NCBI RefSeq assembly: GCF_913775355.1
Contig: NZ_CAJYIU010000287.1
Span: 1-64,000, forward strand
Direction: 5' to 3'
Source of the DNA: an uncultured Aureimonas sp.
GTDB taxonomy: Bacteria; Pseudomonadota; Alphaproteobacteria; Rhizobiales; Rhizobiaceae
DNA: 64,000 nucleotides
In this document: positions 58,325-64,000 of the stretch, piece by piece
Numbering within the stretch: position 1 is the first letter of the stretch
Layout of the letters: each line of letters starts with the position of its first letter
The notes under the pieces: model-generated
Seen by the model: the letters and a program-made list of their open reading frames with translations, nothing else
What the model was told of the DNA's origin: nothing
Database searches by the model: none
Made by a program: the position numbers and the translations under genes

Positions 58325-59158
58325 ATGAAGGGGTTCTGGGCTGGTGTCATGGGTCTGGCGCTGTTGGCGCCGGCAGGCAGCGTTCTGGCACAGGACGGCG
58401 CAGCTGCGCCGGCCGGCGTGCAGGCACCTGCCGCATCCGAACAATCGCCGGGCGCATCCACGATGCCGGACGTGCCCGCATCCGGTGAAACCGCGGCCGC
58501 CGGCCCGGCTGCCGGCGGCTGGGAGGGACCGATCCCGGACGCGCCGATCGGCCTTCGCACCCGGCTGTCGGCCGACGCGGTGAGCGCCTGGCTGGCCCAG
58601 CCGCGCACCGTCCTCGACCAGAACCCGGACGGCGGACGCAACATGGCGCAGTACGTGCGTTCGCTCGCCGGCAGCGACAACCGGACGGTCGTCGCGATGG
58701 TCTCGCTGGTCAGTCGCCCGGATGTGAACAGCGGGCAGGTCGGCTCGGCCGCCGAGGGCCTCGCCAGTGCGATGCGCGACGCGGAAAGCGCCGCTCCGAG
58801 CTACGCCGCCTACATCCAGTGGGCCGTCGCACAGTCGGGCTCCCCGCAGCTGATCGCCGCGTTCCAGCGCGCGTCCGGCGCCGAGGAGGACCGCACGGCC
58901 TCGATCGGGGCCGGCGGCGGCGGTGCCGGCGGCGGATCGCCCGGCAGCGGCTCGCTTTCGGGCGCCGGGGCGCCGGGCGTCTCGGGTCCCGTCGGCGGCA
59001 GCTCGACGGTTCCGACGTCCAGCGGCGGCCTGGTTTCGCGCGGCGGCAGCGGCAGCGTGGCCCTCAGCGAAGGCGATCGCCTTCTTGGCGGCACCTCCGG
59101 CCGTCTCGTCGTCTGCATCGTGGACGCGAGCACGACGGGTTGCCAGGACGTCTTTTGA
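58325..59158 (+). CDS. secreted hypothetical protein of the polysaccharide cluster
   Basis: 277 residues from the ATG at 58325. Signal peptide MKGFWAGVMGLALLAPAGSV, cleaved near AQ at 22-23. It is followed by a Pro/Ala-rich linker, a helical core (about 75-195, RLSADAVSAWLAQPRTVLDQ and NPDGGRNMAQYVRSLAGSDN) and a Gly/Ser-rich tail that ends with two cysteines (VVCIVDASTTGCQDVF), which may form a disulfide. Not recognised. Position next to the Wzc-type kinase suggests a role in the export or assembly of the polymer in the periplasm; this is context only. Confidence 0.65.
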   Translation: MKGFWAGVMGLALLAPAGSVLAQDGAAAPAGVQAPAASEQSPGASTMPDVPASGETAAAGPAAGGWEGPIPDAPIGLRTRLSADAVSAWLAQPRTVLDQNPDGGRNMAQYVRSLAGSDNRTVVAMVSLVSRPDVNSGQVGSAAEGLASAMRDAESAAPSYAAYIQWAVAQSGSPQLIAAFQRASGAEEDRTASIGAGGGGAGGGSPGSGSLSGAGAPGVSGPVGGSSTVPTSSGGLVSRGGSGSVALSEGDRLLGGTSGRLVVCIVDASTTGCQDVF

Positions 59159-59232
59159 TCGAGTCTCTCAAGATCGGGGCGCGTGCGCCTTGATTTTGAC
59201 GCGGACTGGCTGAATGCCAGGATCGGTCGATT

Positions 59233-59259
59233 GAAGCGGGAACAAGGTGCTCCCGCTTC
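59233..59259 (+). other. strong hairpin in the gap upstream of the wzc-type gene
   Basis: GAAGCGGGA / TCCCGCTTC: 9-bp perfect stem, 9-nt loop, no T run. It lies in the 299-nt gap between the secreted-protein gene (stop 59158) and the kinase (start 59458). A further weak fold (TCAAG...CTTGA around GGCGC-GCGCC, about 59168-59193, followed by TTTT) may end the upstream transcript. No gene is supported in this gap. Confidence 0.4.
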
Positions 59260-59457
59260 TCGCATGAACAGCGTGTCGAAGATCATCGGCCCGATGGCGT
59301 TCGACCAACGATCCGTCCGGTCCGCGATCCGACGCCAGCCTTCCGAACGTCGGCTTGCGTTCGACGACGGCGGGTGCGCACGCCGGGCTGTGGTTCCAGC
59401 GCATTCGACGGTGTAGGCCTTCCGAGGGCCTGCGCCGTCGCAATTTATCGAGGCGTC

Positions 59458-61734
59458 ATGCTGCATTACCCCGAGATGGCCGCGCACGACACGGCAGCGT
59501 CCAAGGCCGGTAAGGGCAGCTCAGGCGAGTTCCTCAACGTCGAGCGCATCCTGGCCATGGTGCGCCGGCAGATGGGCGTCGTGATCGCCGCGGTCGTTGT
59601 GGGCATCGCGGTCGGCCTCGTCTTCCTGATCACGGCCGTTCCGACCTACACGGCCTCGACCGACATCCTGATCGACAAGGGCCAGTCCAAGCTCGTCGAC
59701 GAACTCGCCAGCGCCAGCGGCGTGTTCCAGGACGAGGCGGAAATGCTGAGCCAGGTCGAACTCCTGAAGTCCCAGCAGATCGCCAGCGCGGTGGTCGACC
59801 AGCTGAAGCTCGACCAGAACGACGCCTTCCTCGCCGGTTCGCCCTCGCTGATCCGCACTGCGCGCGCGGCCGTCGGCAAGCTCATCGCGGTCATGCGCCC
59901 GGAACTGCCCGTCGAGGAGGCCGACATGGCGGCGCGCAAGCGCGAGGCGGCGATCGACATCCTCCAGGGCGGTCTCGACGTCCAGCGCGTCGGCCGGACC
60001 TATGTGCTGCGTCTGACCTACGAGTCTCCCGATCCGGCGCTCGCCGCCAATATCGCGACCGCATTCGGCAGCGCCTATCTCGACGACCAGCTGCAGGCGA
60101 AATACACAGCGACGCGCCGCGCCAGCACCTGGCTGCAGGACCGCATCGCCGAGCTTCGCCAGCAGTCCTACGACGCCGACCTCGCCGTCCAGAAATTCCG
60201 CAACGAGAACGGCCTCTTGCAGACGGGCACGGGCCTCGTGTCCCAGCAGCAGCTCAGCGAGATCAACACCCAGCTGACGGCGGCGCGAGCCCAGACGGCC
60301 CAGTCCAAGGCGCAGCTCGACCAGATCGAGCAGATCATCAAGGACGGGCGCACCGACGCCCTCGTCAACGACGCGCTCGTCAGCACGACGATCAACACGC
60401 TGCGGGCCAAGTATCTCGACGCCGCGCGGCGCCAGAGCGAGATCGCCAGCAAGCTCGGACCGGACCATATCCAAGCCGTGCGCCTACGTGCCGAAATGCA
60501 GGAATACGAGCGGCTGATCTTCGGCGAGCTACGTCGCATCGCGGAGAGCTATCGCAGCACCTACGCCGTTTCGCAGGAGCGCGAGCGCTCGCTGGAGGCG
60601 AGCCTGTCGGAGGTGACGGCCGTCAACGCCGACGACAACACGCTGCAGGTTCGCCTGCGCGAACTGGAGCGCGAGGCGGAAGCCTATCGCGCCCTCTACG
60701 ACGACTTCCTGCAGCGCTACCAGCAGACGGTGCAGCAGCAGTCCTTCCCGATCACCGACGCGCGCGTCATCAGCGCGGCGCAGGTCCCCGACAAGCCGAG
60801 CGCGCCGCGCACGCCGCTGGTCCTCGCCCTGTTCGCGGTGATGGGCGCGGCCGCCGGCACCGGCATCGCGGGCTTCCGCGAGTATCGCGAGCGCTTCTTC
60901 CGCGTCGGCAGCCAGGTCCGCAGCGAACTCGACATGGAGTTCCTCGGCTTCCTGCCGATCCTCGACCCGGCGGACGCCAAGTCCGGCGAGCAGAAGGCGA
61001 CGCCCTCCCAGATCTGGGCGCCCGGCGCGCTGGCGACCCATGTGCGGCGCCATCCCATGTCGTCGTTCGCCGAGACCCTGCGCAACATCAAGGTGGCGGC
61101 CGATCTCGGCATGCCGGACATCCCCTGCAAGGTCATCGGCGTCGTCTCCTGCGTGCCCGGCGAAGGCAAGTCGTCGGTCGCCGCGAGCTTCGGCAATCTC
61201 CTCGCACTTCAGGGCATGCGCACGCTCCTGATCGACGGCGACATCCGCAATCCGGGCCTGACGCGCAGCCTGCAGCGCAAGCCCGAACTCGGGCTCGTCG
61301 AGGTGATGCTCGAGCAGGCCGAGGTCGACGACGTCCTTCTGCGCGACGAGCCGACGCCGCTCGCCCTGCTCCCCACCGTGATGCGCAGCCGCGTGACGAA
61401 CACGAGCGACCTCCTCGCCTCGGCCAGCATGGGCCGGCTTCTCCAGCGCTTCCGCGGCCAGTTCGACTACATCGTGGTCGATCTCCCCCCCGTCGGACCG
61501 GTGGTGGACGCCAAGGCCTTCGCGCAGCGTGTCGATGCCTTCGTATTCGTGGTCGAGTGGGGCAAGACCTCGCGCCAGTTGGTGCGCAGCGCGATCGCCA
61601 GCAATCCGGTGTTCCAGACCAAGTCTCTCGGCGTCATCCTGAACAAGGCCGACTCGAAGAAGATGCGGCTCTACCGCTCCTACGGGTCGCCCGAGTACTA
61701 CGCGTCCCGCTACGAGTCCTACTACCGGGACTGA
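59458..61734 (+). CDS. Wzc-type polysaccharide co-polymerase and tyrosine autokinase
   Basis: 758 residues from the ATG at 59458 with GAGGCG upstream. N-terminal Wzz/GNVR chain-length domain: membrane helix near 40-61, long periplasmic coiled-coil region (about 210-400), second helix near 444-466. The C-terminal BY-kinase has Walker A CVPGEGKSS near 564, Walker A' LLIDGDIRNPG near 590, Walker B YIVVDLPPVGPV near 671, and a tyrosine-rich tail with seven Tyr between residues 739 and 756. Autophosphorylation of the tail usually controls polymer length and export. No Wzb-like phosphatase is in the window. Confidence 0.93.
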   Translation: MLHYPEMAAHDTAASKAGKGSSGEFLNVERILAMVRRQMGVVIAAVVVGIAVGLVFLITAVPTYTASTDILIDKGQSKLVDELASASGVFQDEAEMLSQVELLKSQQIASAVVDQLKLDQNDAFLAGSPSLIRTARAAVGKLIAVMRPELPVEEADMAARKREAAIDILQGGLDVQRVGRTYVLRLTYESPDPALAANIATAFGSAYLDDQLQAKYTATRRASTWLQDRIAELRQQSYDADLAVQKFRNENGLLQTGTGLVSQQQLSEINTQLTAARAQTAQSKAQLDQIEQIIKDGRTDALVNDALVSTTINTLRAKYLDAARRQSEIASKLGPDHIQAVRLRAEMQEYERLIFGELRRIAESYRSTYAVSQERERSLEASLSEVTAVNADDNTLQVRLRELEREAEAYRALYDDFLQRYQQTVQQQSFPITDARVISAAQVPDKPSAPRTPLVLALFAVMGAAAGTGIAGFREYRERFFRVGSQVRSELDMEFLGFLPILDPADAKSGEQKATPSQIWAPGALATHVRRHPMSSFAETLRNIKVAADLGMPDIPCKVIGVVSCVPGEGKSSVAASFGNLLALQGMRTLLIDGDIRNPGLTRSLQRKPELGLVEVMLEQAEVDDVLLRDEPTPLALLPTVMRSRVTNTSDLLASASMGRLLQRFRGQFDYIVVDLPPVGPVVDAKAFAQRVDAFVFVVEWGKTSRQLVRSAIASNPVFQTKSLGVILNKADSKKMRLYRSYGSPEYYASRYESYYRD

Positions 61735-61737
61735 CCG

Positions 61738-62508
61738 ATGCAGCGACGTCGCGCCGATCCGTTGGCATGCCTGGCGGCGTTGGTGGTGATCGTGGCCAGC
61801 GGCTATGCGCTCGTCGGCGCCGTCTCGGCGGAGCCCTGGGTGCGGTACGCGCTGCGGCTGGAGACCGCAATTGAGCCCGTCGCCTTGTCCGACACGCTGA
61901 GGATGAGGCTGGCGGACGAACTCGCCCGCGGAACCGGCGCATCCTGCGACTTCGATCTGCCGGAGGGACACGTCACCGTGGCGATGGACCTCCTGCGCAG
62001 GAGTCTCGCCGACGGGCCGGACGAGCGCGCCGAGGCCGAGCGCGTCGCCCGCCGGACCGTCGGCAACGCGATCGGCTGCAACGCGGCCGACGGCAACCTC
62101 TGGTATCTCCTCGCCCTCCTCGAGGACCGGGCGGGCGCCGACCGCCGCAGAATCCAGGAACTCGTCCTTCTTTCCGCCGCTCTGTCGCCCTACGAGGCCG
62201 ACACGCTGGCCAAACGAGGGCTTCTCGTGGCGTGGCAGTTGTCGCGCGACAGGATCGCCCCCCCGCTCGACGTCCAGGCGGATCTCCGCCGGGCGGTCGC
62301 AACCGCCAAGGTCGAGCCGGCGGCGCAGATCCTCGCGTCGCTCCGCGCGTCCGGGCACGAAGCGCTCGCCGAGGATCTCGTCGCGGGTCTGCCGGAAGAG
62401 CGTCTGGAGGCCCTGCAGTCGGGCACGAGCTGGCGGCGCTCGACCTTTGGTCGGGCCGAGAACTATCGGCGTTTCGAATACCGCCCCTTCGGCGGATCGG
62501 ATCGCTGA
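61738..62508 (+). CDS. hypothetical membrane-anchored helical-repeat protein
   Basis: 256 residues, starting 3 nt after the wzc-type stop, so translationally linked. One N-terminal membrane anchor (about 8-30, DPLACLAALVVIVASGYALV), then an alpha-helical region reminiscent of TPR-like repeats (AMDLLRRSLADGPDERAEAE, NLWYLLALLEDRAGADRRRI, LVLLSAALSPYEADTLAKRG). Two Cys (in ASCDFD and IGCNAA). Not recognised; similar unknowns accompany polysaccharide kinases in alphaproteobacteria. It may be a periplasmic partner of the Wzc-type protein. Confidence 0.7.
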   Translation: MQRRRADPLACLAALVVIVASGYALVGAVSAEPWVRYALRLETAIEPVALSDTLRMRLADELARGTGASCDFDLPEGHVTVAMDLLRRSLADGPDERAEAERVARRTVGNAIGCNAADGNLWYLLALLEDRAGADRRRIQELVLLSAALSPYEADTLAKRGLLVAWQLSRDRIAPPLDVQADLRRAVATAKVEPAAQILASLRASGHEALAEDLVAGLPEERLEALQSGTSWRRSTFGRAENYRRFEYRPFGGSDR

Positions 62509-62670
62509 CGTCAGGCGGACGGGCCGGGTCACGCCGGGCCGACGAGTGACTCCGATGTCGACGATCGGCTTGGGTTCATTCGGGAAATCGAAAGCGTGGC
62601 CGGTGTAGGGTCGAATGGTTCGCGGCGGTTCCGATCGAGGGAACGGCGGGCTTCGAACGAGGTAGGGCGC

Positions 62671-64000
62671 ATGACGGAAGCATTCGGAACCACGCGGCGT
62701 CTCGGCCCCGAGCGCGAGCTCTTCAAGGCGGTCGCTGCCTGCCGCGGCGCCTTCATCGGCATCGCGATCCTCAGCCTCGTCCTGAACATCCTCTTCCTGA
62801 CCGGCTCCTTCTACATGCTGGAGGTCTACGACCGCGTGCTGCCGAGCGGCAGCGTGCCGACCCTCGTCGGTCTCGCGATCATCGTCACCGCCCTCTACCT
62901 CTTCCAGGGCGTCATCGACATCATCCGCGGCCGTCTTCTCGCCCGCGTCGGCACGGCGGTCGACGCCCGGATCAACGAGCGAACCCTTCAGGCGATCACG
63001 CGGCTGCCACTTCTCACGTCGGGCATCGACAGCACCCAGCCGGCGCGCGATCTCGACACGATCCGCGGGTTTCTCGCGAGCCCCGGCCCGACGGCCGTGT
63101 TCGATCTGCCCTGGATCCCGTTCTATCTCGTGATCTGCTTCGCCTTCCATCCGGCGATCGGCTGGGCGGCCACGATCGGCGGCCTCGTTCTCGTCGCGAT
63201 CGCACTCTGCACCGAAATCTTCTCGCGCAAGCTGGTCGAGAACACCTATGTCCTCGGCCGCCAGCGCAACACCCTGTCCGAGACGTTCCGGCGCAATGCC
63301 GAGGTGCTGCGCGCCATGGGCATGGAGGCGCGGCTCGGACAGACCTGGACCGGCATCAACGACCAGCTGGCGACCGCGCAGCAGAAGAGCGCCGACCTGA
63401 CCGCCGGACTCGGCGCGATCTCCAAGGTCACGCGCATGATGCTCCAGTCCGCCGTCCTCACCGTCGGCGCCTACCTCGTGATCAACGGTCTGGCGACAGG
63501 CGGCATCATCATCGCGAGCTCGATCCTCAGCGCGCGGGCCCTCGCGCCGATCGAACTCGCCATCGGCCAGTGGCGCTCCTTCATTTCGGCCCGCACGAGC
63601 TGGCAGCGCCTGTCGAACATCCTCTCGCACATCCCGGTGCCGGCCGAACCCCTCGACCTTCCCGCCCCGACCCGCCAGCTGTCGGTGGAAAACCTCACCG
63701 TCGCACCGCCGGCGAGCCGCATGCCGATCGTGCGCGATGCGAGCTTCCGGGCGCGGGCCGGCGACGGCATCGGCATCATCGGGCAGAGCGCGTCCGGCAA
63801 GTCGAGCCTCGTTCGGGCGATCGTCGGCGCCTGGACGCCGCTGCACGGCGCCATCCGCCTCGACGGCGCCTCGATCGATCAGTGGTCGCCGGACCGCCTC
63901 GGCGTCCATATCGGCTATTTGCCCCAGGAGCTGCAGCTCTTTCCCGGCACCGTCGCGCAGAACATCGCCCGTTTCGACGCGACCGCGACCTCCGACGAGA
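62671..64000 (+). CDS. type I secretion ABC transporter/permease (PrtD/HlyB type), cut by window end
   Basis: 443 residues are visible from the ATG at 62671 (MTEAFGTTRRLGPERELFKA), preceded by GAGGTAGGG; the frame runs off the window. Membrane helices near 26-48, 62-80 and 145-180; the segment FLTGSFYMLEVYDRVLPSGS near 42-61 is the hallmark of PrtD-type permeases. The nucleotide-binding domain begins near 340, with Walker A GQSASGKS (371-378) and a Q-loop IGYLPQELQLFPGTV near 415-429. No N-terminal C39 peptidase domain. It exports RTX-type proteins with an HlyD-type adaptor and TolC; the two RTX proteins of this window are natural clients. Confidence 0.92.
   Translation, partial: MTEAFGTTRRLGPERELFKAVAACRGAFIGIAILSLVLNILFLTGSFYMLEVYDRVLPSGSVPTLVGLAIIVTALYLFQGVIDIIRGRLLARVGTAVDARINERTLQAITRLPLLTSGIDSTQPARDLDTIRGFLASPGPTAVFDLPWIPFYLVICFAFHPAIGWAATIGGLVLVAIALCTEIFSRKLVENTYVLGRQRNTLSETFRRNAEVLRAMGMEARLGQTWTGINDQLATAQQKSADLTAGLGAISKVTRMMLQSAVLTVGAYLVINGLATGGIIIASSILSARALAPIELAIGQWRSFISARTSWQRLSNILSHIPVPAEPLDLPAPTRQLSVENLTVAPPASRMPIVRDASFRARAGDGIGIIGQSASGKSSLVRAIVGAWTPLHGAIRLDGASIDQWSPDRLGVHIGYLPQELQLFPGTVAQNIARFDATATSDE

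Noticed and set aside
59183..59416. 77-codon plus-strand frame before the Wzc-type gene
   Set aside because: GTG start without a ribosome site, contains the hairpin, and no similarity; not supported.
60529..63909. 1126-codon minus-strand open frame
   Set aside because: Antisense to the Wzc-type kinase, the unknown protein and the type I ATPase, all with clear motifs. The translation is Arg/Glu/Ala-rich and matches nothing; it is a GC-driven shadow.

Overview
The window is about 64 kb of very GC-rich, densely packed DNA with no rRNA, tRNA, CRISPR array, insertion sequence or phage gene that I could recognise. Gene content points to an alphaproteobacterium, most likely of the order Hyphomicrobiales (Rhizobiales): a DUF1127 protein, a plant/alphaproteobacterial-type GshA, an HWE-family histidine kinase, a Glc-type glycolate dehydrogenase, an XRE-cupin-regulated GABA-type catabolic pair and a Wzx/Wzy polysaccharide cluster. 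I cannot name the genus. Most spacers are short, many genes overlap by ATGA or 8 nt, and several convergent pairs share a hairpin at their stops.

Left part (1-15.6 kb): the 3' end of an L,D-transpeptidase gene; a glycolate oxidase operon glcD-glcE-glcF (minus strand) interrupted by a DUF433/DUF5615 toxin-antitoxin-like pair; a macrodomain deacetylase; a PAP2-type membrane phosphatase; a decayed SDR dehydrogenase; rsmE, gshA, an unknown protein, a CorC/HlyC-type membrane protein, DUF1127, a LysR regulator overlapping xseA, and a PAS protein.

Central part (15.6-36 kb): oxidative and catabolic metabolism. A zinc alcohol dehydrogenase; an alpha/beta hydrolase fused to a gluconate-dehydrogenase-subunit-3-like domain, translationally coupled to a GMC oxidoreductase; a class III aminotransferase, XRE-cupin regulator and succinate-semialdehyde dehydrogenase; an MFS carrier and an ArsB/NhaD-type carrier; a DUF892 ferritin-like protein; a GATase-like protein; a glycerate kinase with its TetR neighbour, divergent from a PaoABC-type molybdenum aldehyde oxidoreductase whose promoter carries a perfect palindrome between -35 and -10; an MgtC/SapB protein and a Tat-exported metallo-hydrolase.

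36-41 kb: a three-gene signalling cassette, each gene overlapping the next by 8 nt: a stand-alone LOV (blue-light) protein, a 1156-residue CheB-CheR-PAS-HWE histidine kinase, and a single-domain receiver. It looks like a split and enlarged relative of the LovK-LovR light/general-stress pathway and is the most interesting system here.

41-64 kb: a surface polysaccharide region with acyltransferase, two O-antigen ligase/polymerase-type proteins, acetyltransferase, Wzx flippase, pyruvyl transferase, two GT4 glycosyltransferases, a Wzc-type tyrosine autokinase and two unknown proteins. Interleaved are a PL5 alginate-lyase-like protein, a beta-helix/RTX/Ig-like secreted protein, a second RTX protein, and (cut by the window edge) a PrtD-type type I secretion ATPase that would export them. 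The priming sugar transferase, Wza channel and HlyD adaptor are not in the window.
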